Assembly (NCBI GenBank): GCA_948144175.1
Contig: CANXME010000233.1
Location: 620,001 to 684,000 of the forward strand
Reading direction: 5' to 3'
DNA: 64,000 nt
Origin: Closterium sp. NIES-65
Taxonomy: Eukaryota > Streptophyta > Zygnematophyceae > Desmidiales > Closteriaceae
Position 1 is the stretch's first letter. Every line of letters begins with the position of its first letter. The translations under genes and the position numbers were made by a program. Shown here one piece after another: positions 51,501 to 61,125 of the stretch. Under the pieces are notes generated by a model, which was not told where the DNA came from, made no database searches, and saw only the letters and a list, made by a program, of their open reading frames with translations.

Positions 51501-51969
51501 TGTCAAACTATTATGTTGTGTATTGTGCAGGCTGTAGTGGGGTAGCTCATAAGGGGTACAACCCAATTAGGGTTAGTACTTGTACCCACCTTGTTTCTAG
51601 TTCATTCATTCTCGCCTAGTCTTTTGACATGGTTTCAGAGCAGGTCGTGTTCCAGGACCGTTTTTTTTAGGGCCCACCGAACAGTTCCCTACATGTAGTG
51701 CGTTACCCTGTTCGTAGCCCCCTACCCTGCCTGTCGCGCTGCCCCACCAGTCGCACTGCCATGCCCTGCCTGCGCGCCGCCCTGCTGGCTGCCGCGCCGT
51801 CCTGCCCTGCCCGCGCACCACCCTGCTGGTTGCCGCGCCACCCTGCTGGCCACTCGCCTGCCTGCCTTGCCCGTTGTGTCGCCCTAGGACCGGTGCGACG
51901 CCCTACCCTGCTCGTCGCGTCGCCCTAGGACCCGCGCGACACCCTGCCCTGCCCGTCGCGTCGCCCTGG
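51501..51969 (+). mobile_element. Copia-K, 5' end fragment
   Basis: LTR 51501-51629 (TGTCAAACTATTATG to CTTTTGACA), primer site TGGTTTCAGAGC (51630-51641), a 4-bp hairpin GGTC/GACC, GGGCCCACC (51670-51678), and a leader with CCTGCCCGTCGCGTCGCCCT repeats to 51969. The rest of the element is absent: Gypsy-J sequence starts at 51970. Confidence 0.85.
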
Positions 51970-53863
51970 TTTTCGATGTTGGCCACCGGCACCCAGCTAT
52001 CTTCAATTGGCGTGCGGTCCTTAAAGCGAACAAGGAACTCGATCCTCTTGATGCCTGTGGGGTGTCGAATCCGATGGCTCAGGATTTTTTTGGGCTCAAT
52101 GATCGGCTCCGATGCAGGGTGAGTCATGGATGGCGGGCGGTGACGAGGCAGTTGGCTCGTGGTTGGGATGTAAGGGCGAAATAGGCTGACGTGGAATGAT
52201 GGGCTGATGTACCAGTCCGTCGGCAACAGTAGATGGGCGGTAACTGGGGTGATCATGTGGCTGCTTTGGAATGGTCCACAGTAGTGCGGCCGTAATTTCG
52301 GTGCGACGGGCAGTCTTAAGTTCTATGTGTCGAGAAGTACGTAATCTCCTGACTGGTACGTGACTAGGCGACTGGTGGCGATCAACATTTCTTTTTGCGA
52401 TGACGCTGACTTTTTTAATTGCATCTGCGGCTCTAGTGCAGGCAGCTTGCAGAATCTCGGCAAACTGTTGTGTGCGTAGCGTTGGGTTGTCCGGACTCGG
52501 CGTCATGGGCACTGTTGGGTTTTGCCCATAGTTCAAGTAAAACGAGGACTGTTGCATCGTCGCTGACGTGTCGTTGTATGCGAACTCGATCAGCGGCAAC
52601 TGCTGCTCCCATGTTGTCGGGTCGTCGCACGTGGTGCGGATCAGCTGCTCCATGGTCTGATTGGTCCGCTCCGTTTGACCGTCGGTCTCCGGGCGGTACG
52701 ACGAGCTGAACTGCTTCTAAAGGTTCTTACAGAAGTTGCTGGTAAACTTCGTGTCGCGGTCGCTGATGATTGCGGCTGGTATCTCGTGCAATCTAACGTC
52801 GGTTGCGATGAACATATGAGCGGTTTCTTCAGCTGAGATCGATTTCCTAGACGTAGCAAAGTGAGCCATTTTCGCCAGTGTGTCAACGACGACCATAACT
52901 GCGTCGTTACCCACAGGGTTCAAAGGTAACCCCGTGACGAAATCCATGGTAACCTACTGCCAAGCACGCTCGGGTGGTGGAATCGGCTACAACTGACCTG
53001 CCTTTATTTTTTCGCGAGCTCTTCATCACCTGACACGTAGGACACGAACCCATGTGGTGCTGTACGTCAGTCAACAGCTCCGCTCAGTAGTAATACCGCT
53101 GCAGTTGCTGTCGCGTTTTTTCTACCCCGAAGTGACCCGAGGTAACCCCGTCGTATGCCTCCTGCAGTAACCGTTCCCTCAGTAGTGAGTACGCGGGTAC
53201 CCAAACGCGGTTGGTGCTTGTCTTTATGTAATAGACTCCCTTTGCTTCTGCTAGTTGCTGTGTGAATTTCTGATCATGAAAAATGGATCGGTACTCTATC
53301 CGTGGGTGAATAGGCCTGTTAACAGTAAGTTGGTCTGGGCAAGTGGGATGGCGTGGACTTGGGCGGTAGGGCGGGTGAGTGCGACGGCGATATTTGATGC
53401 GCCTTTTTTGTACATGACAGTGTAGTAGAAGTTGGACTCCAAATAGTCCAACCAGCGGATCTGTCGCGGATTGAGATCCGGTTGGGCGCGGAGGTACCGT
53501 AGTGATCGATAATCTGTCCGTACTGTCACGTCTGCTTCCGTGAGGTAGCATCGCCACACTTTGAACGCGTGCACGATCGCCAGCATTTCGCGGTCGTGTA
53601 TCGGGTAGTTGCGTTCGGGCGGGTGCAGTTTGCGGGACTCGTACGCGATTGGTTGAAGGCCGTTTCCGAAGTCCTGCAACAGTACTACTCCCACGGCGAT
53701 GTCACTTGCGTTGGTGACGAGCTCGAACGGACGGTGCGGATCAGCGATGTGAAGCACAGGTGGCGAGCACAAATTTTTCTTGAGGGCCGAAAAGGCAGCT
53801 TGCTCTTTCTCCCCCCATGTGTACTCAACCCCGTTCCTCAGCAGGTCCGTCAACGGAGCAGTC
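51970..53863 (-). pseudogene. Gypsy-J RNase H, integrase and chromodomain
   Basis: The RNase H region (53296-53853) has FELVTNASDIAVGVVLLQDF and the YPIHDREMLAIVHAFKVWRC block. The first Asp of the usual T-D-A-S motif is Asn. The integrase zinc domain (about 53000-53160) is frameshifted, and the core retains Asp in MDFVTGLPLN, Asp in IISDRDTKF and Glu in the DGQTERTNQ block, with a TAG stop between the last two (about 52716). Near 51975-52110, KILSHRIRHPTGIKRIEFLV to DSWVPVANIEN reads as a chromodomain, defining a chromovirus. In chromoviruses this domain guides integration to heterochromatin marks. The copy is defective. Confidence 0.88.
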
Positions 53864-53991
53864 TGTGAAACTGAAGAACAGGAATGAAATGACTAAGGAA
53901 AGATTGGGTACAAATACAACCCTAGAAACCCCGTACCCCATATGTGCTACCCCACTATAGCCTACAGCAACTATGTCATATAAATCTGACA
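53864..53991 (-). repeat. Copia-H 3' LTR
   Basis: Plus-strand TGTGAAACTGAAGAAC to AAATCTGACA. Identical to 60993-61120. Confidence 0.97.
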
Positions 53992-54199
53992 CACCCCCAT
54001 AGGCAAAGTGGGGGAGAACAAGGGGTCACAAGACCAGTCAAGCAAAGCAAAGCAAGCTCAGGGTGGATCACAAAGTCACCACACAGTCCGAGCACAAGAG
54101 TAGGGCCAGAGGCCAGTTCACATGCAGGAGTACAGACATATATATAAAACTAGACAAGCAAGAGCAGGCATATATATATATGTCACAGTACAAGTGAAG

Positions 54200-57100
54200 T
54201 CAAGAGGAGAGCAAGTGAGGCAAGACAGGCACAAGACCCAACTGGGTGCAAAAGCGCTGATGGTCACAAGGCGCGAGTGCCTTGGTGAACACATCAGCAG
54301 TGTTGGCCTCAGAGGCCACGTACGCAAGTCGCAACTGACCACGCTGCTGTAGCTCACGAGCAAGGAAGTAGCGGAGAGCAATGTGCTTCGTTCTGTGCTC
54401 CAAGCGCTGCTCTCGACACAAGGCCAGCATGGCCTTGTTGTCTACGTACAGCACTGGAGGAGAACGAGGCGGCTCTCCAAGGTCAGTCAGCAGGTAGGTG
54501 AGCCAGCGAAGCTCCTGTGCAGCCATGGCCCCGGCGTAGATCTCAGCCTCACAACTGGAGCCGAGAACCGAAGACGAGCGAGTAGACCGCCACGAGACAG
54601 AGCCAGAACCAAGGCTGAAGGTGTAACCCTGTGACGACCGCTGCGTAGCCTGGTCGTCAGCCCAAGAAGCGTCCGCGTGGCCGGTAAGGACCACTGGACT
54701 CCGCCCTCCAAGCACTAGCCCCATGCCCGACGTACTGCACAGGTAGCGCAATACCCTCTTCGCTGCAGCCATGTGCTCCGGTCTGTGTCTCCCAGGAGCA
54801 ACATAGCGTGCAAGAATGCTCAGAGGGTATGCAAGGTCCGGTCGTGTGCAGGTCATCAGGTACATGAGGCAGCCAACAAGCTCTGCATACGGACCACTCG
54901 ACTCTACGGACTCATCCGAAGGCAGAGCTGAGAGTGAGTGGCGAGTAGGCAGAGGAGTGGCCTGAGGCGAGGAGTACGTGAAGCCGAAGCGCTGAAGGAC
55001 CTGCTGCACCATGTGTGACTGAGTCAAGGTAATGGTGCGGCGTGCTCTGTCCCGGGTGATCTGCAAGCCGAGGTAGCTGCGCAGTTCACCCAGGTCTGTG
55101 CACGTGTGTCTCTTCAGCAGCTCGGACTTCACGTAGGCGAGTCCAGCAGTGTCCGCTGTGGCAAAGACCAAGTCGTCGACGTACACGAGGATGTAGAACG
55201 GCGGCAGGGAAGTGTCGGTGCGAAGAAACAGCGACGGGTCAGCAGTAGAAGGAGCAAACCCAAGAGCCGCAAGTGTAGTCCTCAGTGTGTCGTGCCACTC
55301 ACGCGGTGCCTGGCGGAGACCGTAGACTGGCCGTCGGAGGCTCCACTGGGTGCCAGGAGGGAAAGTCCCAGTGAAGCCAGGTGGACGGCGAAGCCAGATC
55401 TCCTCGTGCAGGCTATCCTGCAAGAACGCAGTGCTGAAGTCGAGAGAGTGAAGCTCGTAGTCGCGCTGAGCGGCTATGTGCAGCAGCACCCAAAGAGTAG
55501 TCATCTTCGGGGTGGGAGAGAAGGTCTGAAAGTAGTCAACTCCCTGCCGCTGACTGAAGCCACGAGCAACGTACCGTGCCTTGAAGACAGGTGGAGAGCC
55601 CGGCGGCCGCTTCACCCTGAAGATCCACATGCCACTGACGATGTTCGCCCCAGGAGGGGGAACCGCGTCAACGTAGGTGCCTGTGGACTTCCAGGAAGCC
55701 ATCTCTGCATCCATAGCTGCCTGCCACTGAGAGGAGTAGGGACCCTCTACGGCCTCCGCGTAAGAACGCGGAGTCGGGATGTCTAGTGCATCCGGGTCTC
55801 CCTCAGGGGCAAGCAGTACAGACGCGAGATGAGGTGAAGCAGCCGCTAGACACTGTAACTCCTCCTGCCTGTCCTCTAGGACGTCCGTGCCAAGAGCACA
55901 CTCACCCCCGACGGACGGAGGACAGACAGACGCAGACTCAGCAACAAGACTAGCAGCGTAGTCGAGACGACAGCGAGCAGCAAAGTCGACGAGCTCAGCG
56001 ACTAGAGCAGACGCAGTAGTGGACTCAAAAGAGGGGTCAGTGACGACAGTAGCAAGCAGACGCGTGACAGTAGGACTGGCAGCACGAAGAGAGTCCGACT
56101 CAGGGTCGGCAAGCGCAGGAAGAGAGGACTCAGGAGGAGAAGGCAAAAGGGCACGCAGAGGAGCAGTGGAAGGACGCAAAGACATCCGGTGCGTGCCAGG
56201 GACAGGAGGAGGACGCTGACGCGAACTGCGACCACTAGCGCGAGCAGCACGAACAGGCGACGCGGGACGAGACGCAGGCTCACGACGCTCAGCAAGACCT
56301 CCAGTAGGACCAGTGTAAGGAGAGGGAGCAGGCAGTGGAGAGGAAGGCTCCAGCAGGGACTGCGACTGGACAGGCGGTGGACCCTCTACTGGAGGAGAAA
56401 GACCAAGAACCTGCTGCAGGAGCGGAACGAAGTACGACCGAGGCCGCGTGGCAGCTCCAGACTCAGCAGGGACAGCACCAGCACCCTCAGCGACAGCACC
56501 AGCGCCACCCACACCTCCAGCGGCAGGACCAACAGCAGCAGGCTCAGCACGAACGCCCTCAGCAGCTCCAGCTCCAGGAGGACCCGCAGGTCCAGCAGCT
56601 CCGGGACCGGCAGCACCCGCACCCTCGACAGTCGAAGAAGCTCCAGCTCCAGCTCCAGCAGTACCTCCAGACTCAGCAGCACGCCTCCAGCGGCGAGCGA
56701 ACCACTCGCGCAGCTCCTGTGGAGAGAGGGGCTCCCGGCGAGACGCAGCAGCAGGAGAAACCCCAGGCTCAGCAGCTCCAGACGCAGCACCCCCAGGCTC
56801 AGCAGCTCCCAGCTCAGCACCCCCAGGCTCAGCAGCTCCCGACCCAGCACCCCCAGACCCAGCACCTCCAGGCACAGCACCTCCCGGCTCAGCACCCCCA
56901 GGCTCCGCACCCACCGCAGTAGCACCCTCAGGCCCAGCACCCCCAGCAGTAGTACCCCCAGGCTCAGCACCCCCGCGCACAGTACCCCCACAGTCAGCAC
57001 TCCCAGGCTCAGCACCCGCAGCAGCACCAGAGTCACCAGTAACCTCGACCGGGTCAACGGCGTCTACCTGGGACACACCTGAGGGGGCAGGAACCTGAGG

Positions 57101-60094
57101 GGGGAGGGGGTCTACTGGGGGGGGAACCGGCACAAGGAAGTCCGGGGGAGGGGGGAGGGAAGGAGTGCAGTAGGGGAAGAGACGGTAGAAGGGGACTGAC
57201 TCGTCGAACGTGACGTCCTGGGAGGACAGAACACGACGAGAGGAGGGGTGGTAAAACTGCCACCCTGGGGCGTCAGTGGGGAAGCCAAGGAAGACACAGG
57301 GAGCAGCACGAGGGGACAGCTTGTCCGCAGACAAGTCGCGGACAAACGCCCTAGATCCCCAGACACGGAACACAGACGCATCGCCAACCTTCCCCGTCCA
57401 CAGCAAGACTGGGGACATCGCAGGCCGAGAGACCCGGGGGTGAAGGTTGAGCTGATGCGCCGCGTACCTCACCGCAAACGGCCACAGAAAATGGGGGGCA
57501 GCCGCATGCATCATGGACGTACGAGCGACATCCATGACCATGCCAATGCGGCGCTCAGCAATCCCATTTTGCTGTGGTGAGTCCGGAAGCGTGAAGGTCT
57601 GGCGGATCCCCCGTGCACGACAGTAGTCTCGCAGAAGGCGAGAAGAGAACTCTCCGCCTCTGTCAGAGTGCAGACGCAGAACAGGAAAGTCCGAGCCGAA
57701 GCTCTTCCTGAGCTGGAGACGAGCCTCGCGGATCCAGTCGATCAGCACCTCAGTGACCGCACCCTTGCTGCGCAAGGGGAGGACTGTGGTGTAACGCGAG
57801 TAGTCGTCAACCACCAACAGGAAGTAGCGCTCGTAACCCTGCCCACGGACGGGGGCAGGGCCCCACACATCCATGTGAAGCGTCTGCAGGGGAGCCTCTG
57901 TCGGGGGGAAGTGGGAGGAGTGAGGAGTAGCCCGGAGGCGACCCTCGACACAGGGGACACAGGAAGGTCCTGGCCCGGAGGGGAGAGGAGGGAGAGACTG
58001 GGGAAGACCGGAGACAAGGACACGGGAAGCCATGCTCCGAAGACGGGGCAAGGAGGGGTGGCCAAGACGGTGGTGCCACAGGAGAGTCTCGTGAGACAGG
58101 AGGCGACAAGAACAGGGGGCAGACTCAGGACCTGACCGGGACGCAGCAGCAAGTACCTGACCCGACGCAGCCACCTGACCAGACGCAGGGACAGGAGGAG
58201 ACTCAACGGTCAGGGTGTAGAGACTCGACCCCGGCCTACGCGAGAACGTGGCCAGGTGTCGGCCTGTGCGTGCCTCCGTGCAGTGGGTCACCCGCTGACT
58301 CGTAGGAGTGAACTGGTGAACACCCCCATCCTGTAGGTCCGCTCCACTCACCAAGTTCGTAGAGAACGAGGGAAGGTACAGACCCGACAGGGTGCCCGAA
58401 GGGGCAGCCGGACACGGGAGGACAGTGGAGAAGTGAGACAGGACAGGACCCCCAGAGGGGTCAGCAAGGGAGACTGCAACCGGCCGGCCGAGCAGCGTAA
58501 GGGTAGTGCGGTCTCGAAAGAAGGAGCGAGAAGCTCCGGAGTCAAGTGTGAAAGTGAGGGAGGACGAGGACGACTCAGTACCTGAGAGCGCAGTCTCACC
58601 AGTACCTGAGAGCGCAGACGCACTGGCACCTAGAGCAGCAGCCTCACAAGCACCTAGCGCAGCAGTACCAATGCCCGGGTCGGGCTGGAAACAGCGGTAA
58701 CCCTCATTCTCCTCACTATAATCCACAACATACATAGCAGTAAGGATAGCATCAAAATCAAGATCAAAGATCGCTACACCAGCCCTGAGAAGCTCATCCC
58801 AGCGAGGGATCTCACTAGCCCCAGGGAACTGCTGACGCCAGGCGTCCGTCAGACGGCCAAAGCAGCGCTGGGTGGCGTGGGCACCCCCACACTGCTTACC
58901 CGCGCGGTCGCCGGAACGAAGAACGTAGGTGCAGGGACCAGTACCCCCACCCCTCTGACGCCCAGCGTACCACTCACGAAGCTGCTGAGGCGAAGGGATG
59001 TCCCGAGAGCGCTGCTGCTGCTGCCGCTGCGAGCGCTGGCCACCACCACCGCCGCTACGCTGCTGGGTACCACCCCGACCAGATCCACCCCCTCCACCAC
59101 CACTGCCTCCTCCGCTGCCGCCTCCACCGCCTCCACCTCCGCCGCCTCCACCTCCGCCGCTGCCTCCACCACCACCGCTGGCACCACCACCACCGTCTCC
59201 GCCGCTGCTGCCACCACCACCACCACCCCCGCCACTAGTCCCGCCGCCACCCCCACTCCCTCCGCCGCCACCGCCACCGCCCCCTCCAGCTCCACCCGCG
59301 CCCTTGCCCCCCTTGCCCTTGCTGGAGCGACGTCTCCCACTAGGGGCAGACGCCGCGCCGACCGACTCAAGACCAAGCAGGTCGGCAGCAGCAGCAGAGG
59401 CAACAGAGGGCAGCAAGGGGGAAGGAGAGCACCCCTCAAAGATGGGGGTGCGAGGGTCACCACGAGAAGCACCTACAGCGACTATGCTCTTCTCCGCTGC
59501 GAGGAGGGCCTTCTCGAGGAGGTCGACGGTGAGGGTGGTGGGACAGACTGCGAGAAAGTGGTCCCTGACGACTCGAAGGGAGTCAGGGAGGCGCGCGACT
59601 ACGTAGTAGAGAGCGATGTACATGGGGGGGGGGTTCTTAGCGCAGAACTCAGCAGGAAGGGCGGCGCGGTAGCGAGTGTCACTAGTGCGGAGGTGCGTAA
59701 TGAGGTCAGCGACAGTGGGAAAGGCAGAGAGGTCAGGAAAGAGGTAGGGAAGCATGAGACGGCTCAGTGCAGCAGTGGCAGGGGAGGAGTAGCGCGCAAC
59801 TACAGCGTCGTACAAGGTCTGAGCACTCTTGTACTGACTGAAGTGCGCACGCTCAGAGGTAGGGAGGTGGCGACGCACAGCAAGACGTGCAGCAGCATCG
59901 CGGGTGGCCCACTTAGAGCGGACAGCGGGATCAGCATCAGCAGCAGGAGCAGGAGAGGCGCCAGAGGTGAGATCAAAGAGAGAAAGGTCGTCAGCCCTGT
60001 CGCACTGTAAGAACAGCTGCAGGTCGTCTAACCAGACCTCAAAATCAATGGCGCGACCCTCAGCGTCAAAAGCTAGGACACTAGGGGTAGCCAT
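54200..60094 (-). CDS. Copia-H Gag-Pol polyprotein, intact
   Basis: 1,964 residues starting at the ATG conserved in C, D and G (an upstream in-frame ATG at 60118 would add eight residues). Order: Gag core 1-240; Lys/Gly patch SSKGKGGKG; Gly-rich tract about 262-350; variant knuckle Cys388, Cys402, His406, Cys411; aspartic protease Asp518 in LDSGASRSF; integrase HHCC (His674/675 to Cys715) and D,D35E core Asp742, Asp811, Glu847; Gly/Ala/Glu linker about 1010-1210; reverse transcriptase about 1450-1690 with first Asp1552 and YVDD 1638-1641; RNase H with Asp1808, Glu1851 and Asp1885, ending with ADVFTKAL. Every catalytic residue I looked for is present. The polyprotein would assemble cytoplasmic virus-like particles, self-cleave, copy the RNA primed by initiator tRNA-Met and integrate the cDNA. 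No Gag-Pol frameshift or stop is used, as is usual for single-frame copias. Confidence 0.97.
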   Translation of the reverse strand: MATPSVLAFDAEGRAIDFEVWLDDLQLFLQCDRADDLSLFDLTSGASPAPAADADPAVRSKWATRDAAARLAVRRHLPTSERAHFSQYKSAQTLYDAVVARYSSPATAALSRLMLPYLFPDLSAFPTVADLITHLRTSDTRYRAALPAEFCAKNPPPMYIALYYVVARLPDSLRVVRDHFLAVCPTTLTVDLLEKALLAAEKSIVAVGASRGDPRTPIFEGCSPSPLLPSVASAAAADLLGLESVGAASAPSGRRRSSKGKGGKGAGGAGGGGGGGGGGSGGGGGTSGGGGGGGGSSGGDGGGGASGGGGGSGGGGGGGGGGGGGGSGGGSGGGGGGSGRGGTQQRSGGGGGQRSQRQQQQRSRDIPSPQQLREWYAGRQRGGGTGPCTYVLRSGDRAGKQCGGAHATQRCFGRLTDAWRQQFPGASEIPRWDELLRAGVAIFDLDFDAILTAMYVVDYSEENEGYRCFQPDPGIGTAALGACEAAALGASASALSGTGETALSGTESSSSSLTFTLDSGASRSFFRDRTTLTLLGRPVAVSLADPSGGPVLSHFSTVLPCPAAPSGTLSGLYLPSFSTNLVSGADLQDGGVHQFTPTSQRVTHCTEARTGRHLATFSRRPGSSLYTLTVESPPVPASGQVAASGQVLAAASRSGPESAPCSCRLLSHETLLWHHRLGHPSLPRLRSMASRVLVSGLPQSLPPLPSGPGPSCVPCVEGRLRATPHSSHFPPTEAPLQTLHMDVWGPAPVRGQGYERYFLLVVDDYSRYTTVLPLRSKGAVTEVLIDWIREARLQLRKSFGSDFPVLRLHSDRGGEFSSRLLRDYCRARGIRQTFTLPDSPQQNGIAERRIGMVMDVARTSMMHAAAPHFLWPFAVRYAAHQLNLHPRVSRPAMSPVLLWTGKVGDASVFRVWGSRAFVRDLSADKLSPRAAPCVFLGFPTDAPGWQFYHPSSRRVLSSQDVTFDESVPFYRLFPYCTPSLPPPPDFLVPVPPPVDPLPPQVPAPSGVSQVDAVDPVEVTGDSGAAAGAEPGSADCGGTVRGGAEPGGTTAGGAGPEGATAVGAEPGGAEPGGAVPGGAGSGGAGSGAAEPGGAELGAAEPGGAASGAAEPGVSPAAASRREPLSPQELREWFARRWRRAAESGGTAGAGAGASSTVEGAGAAGPGAAGPAGPPGAGAAEGVRAEPAAVGPAAGGVGGAGAVAEGAGAVPAESGAATRPRSYFVPLLQQVLGLSPPVEGPPPVQSQSLLEPSSPLPAPSPYTGPTGGLAERREPASRPASPVRAARASGRSSRQRPPPVPGTHRMSLRPSTAPLRALLPSPPESSLPALADPESDSLRAASPTVTRLLATVVTDPSFESTTASALVAELVDFAARCRLDYAASLVAESASVCPPSVGGECALGTDVLEDRQEELQCLAAASPHLASVLLAPEGDPDALDIPTPRSYAEAVEGPYSSQWQAAMDAEMASWKSTGTYVDAVPPPGANIVSGMWIFRVKRPPGSPPVFKARYVARGFSQRQGVDYFQTFSPTPKMTTLWVLLHIAAQRDYELHSLDFSTAFLQDSLHEEIWLRRPPGFTGTFPPGTQWSLRRPVYGLRQAPREWHDTLRTTLAALGFAPSTADPSLFLRTDTSLPPFYILVYVDDLVFATADTAGLAYVKSELLKRHTCTDLGELRSYLGLQITRDRARRTITLTQSHMVQQVLQRFGFTYSSPQATPLPTRHSLSALPSDESVESSGPYAELVGCLMYLMTCTRPDLAYPLSILARYVAPGRHRPEHMAAAKRVLRYLCSTSGMGLVLGGRSPVVLTGHADASWADDQATQRSSQGYTFSLGSGSVSWRSTRSSSVLGSSCEAEIYAGAMAAQELRWLTYLLTDLGEPPRSPPVLYVDNKAMLALCREQRLEHRTKHIALRYFLARELQQRGQLRLAYVASEANTADVFTKALAPCDHQRFCTQLGLVPVLPHLLSS

Positions 60095-60189
60095 GGTGAC
60101 GACAGCAACGCAGTGCAAGCAGTAGGGAGAGAGCTCGCAGTGTCAGTGGGACTGTGCTCACCAGGCAGGGCAGGTCGTGTAGGTATGCA

Positions 60190-60930
60190 GAAAGGCGGCT
60201 CAGCGACTTGGCGGCTCGGGTGCTGGGCGGCTCGGCTGCTGGGCGGCTCGGGCGCAGGGCGGCTCGGCTCCCGGGCGGCTCGACGGCTGGGCGGTTCGGG
60301 TGCAGGGCGGGTCAGGCGCAGGGTCGGCTGCGGCTGGGCGGCTCGGCTGCGGCTGGGCGGCTCGGCGGCTCCTGGGCGGCTCGGCTGCTCCCGGGCGGCT
60401 CGGCGGCTCCGGGCGGCTCGGTTGCTCCGGGCGGCTCGGCTGCTGCTGGGGCCGTGTAGGTAGGGCGGCTGGGCCGCGAAGGTAGGGCGGCGGGCGGGCC
60501 GCTGATAGGGCGGCAGGTGGGCCGCAGGTAGGGCGGCGGCTGGCCGCAAGTAGGGCGGCGAAGGGCCGCGGGTAGGGCGGCGAAGGGCCGCGGGTAGGGC
60601 GGCGGGTGGGCCGCAGATGAGGCGGCGTAGGGCCGCAGGTAGGGCGGCGGGACGGCCGCTGGTAGGGCGGTGGTCGGGCCGCAGAAAGGCGGCGGGGCCG
60701 CGAAGGGATGGCGGGGCCGCGTCGAAGTGGCGGGGCCGCGACTGGGCGGTGGGGCCGCGATCAGAACGGGCGGCGGGGCCGCGACTGGGCGGCGGGGCCG
60801 CGACTGGGTGGCGGGGCCGCGACTGAGTGGCGGGGCCGCGCGAGGGGGTGGCGGGGCCGCGTCTGAAGGGCGGCGGGGCCGCAAGGGGACAGGGCGACTC
60901 GGAGGGTCACAAAAAAAAAGGAATCGCGCG
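60190..60930 (-). repeat. Copia-H leader tandem repeats
   Basis: On the plus strand: CGGCTCGGCTGCTGGGCGGC units (60200-60450), then AGGTAGGGCGGCGGGTGGGC units (60450-60670), then GGCGGGGCCGCGACTGGGTG units (60680-60880). All are GC-rich. Confidence 0.92.
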
Positions 60931-60946
60931 CCTCGGGGCGCGCTTC

Positions 60947-60992
60947 GGTGGGCCCTAGGCGAAGTTCCCACAGGGAACCTGCTCTTATACCA
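60947..60992 (-). promoter_or_regulatory. Copia-H PBS, hairpin and GGGCCCACC motif
   Basis: Minus strand from 60992: TGGTATAAGAGC (one mismatch to the initiator tRNA 3' end), hairpin GTTCCC/GGGAAC with a 3-base loop (60964-60978), then GGGCCCACC (60947-60955). Confidence 0.78.
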
Positions 60993-61120
60993 TGTGAAAC
61001 TGAAGAACAGGAATGAAATGACTAAGGAAAGATTGGGTACAAATACAACCCTAGAAACCCCGTACCCCATATGTGCTACCCCACTATAGCCTACAGCAAC
61101 TATGTCATATAAATCTGACA
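60993..61120 (-). repeat. Copia-H 5' LTR
   Basis: Identical to 53864-53991. It contains AACCCTAGAAACC and the shared core CCCCACTATAGCCTACAGC. Confidence 0.97.
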
Positions 61121-61125
61121 CAGTC

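Larger units (their letters stand above)
53864..61120 (-). mobile_element. Copia-H, intact recent copia retrotransposon
   Basis: 7,257 bp. LTRs 53864-53991 and 60993-61120 (128 bp each) are identical. Target duplication CAGTC at 53859-53863 and 61121-61125. Primer site, GC-repeat leader, a single uninterrupted Gag-Pol frame and polypurine tract CTATGGGGGTG. It lies inside the Pol of Gypsy-J, between reverse transcriptase and RNase H. By its complete frame and identical LTRs it is the best autonomous candidate in the window. Confidence 0.98.

Noticed and set aside
58877..60010. 377-codon plus frame antisense to Copia-H gag.
   Set aside because: Overlaps the well-supported Gag frame, has Thr/Ser/Ala-rich shadow composition, and recurs antisense to the other Gags.
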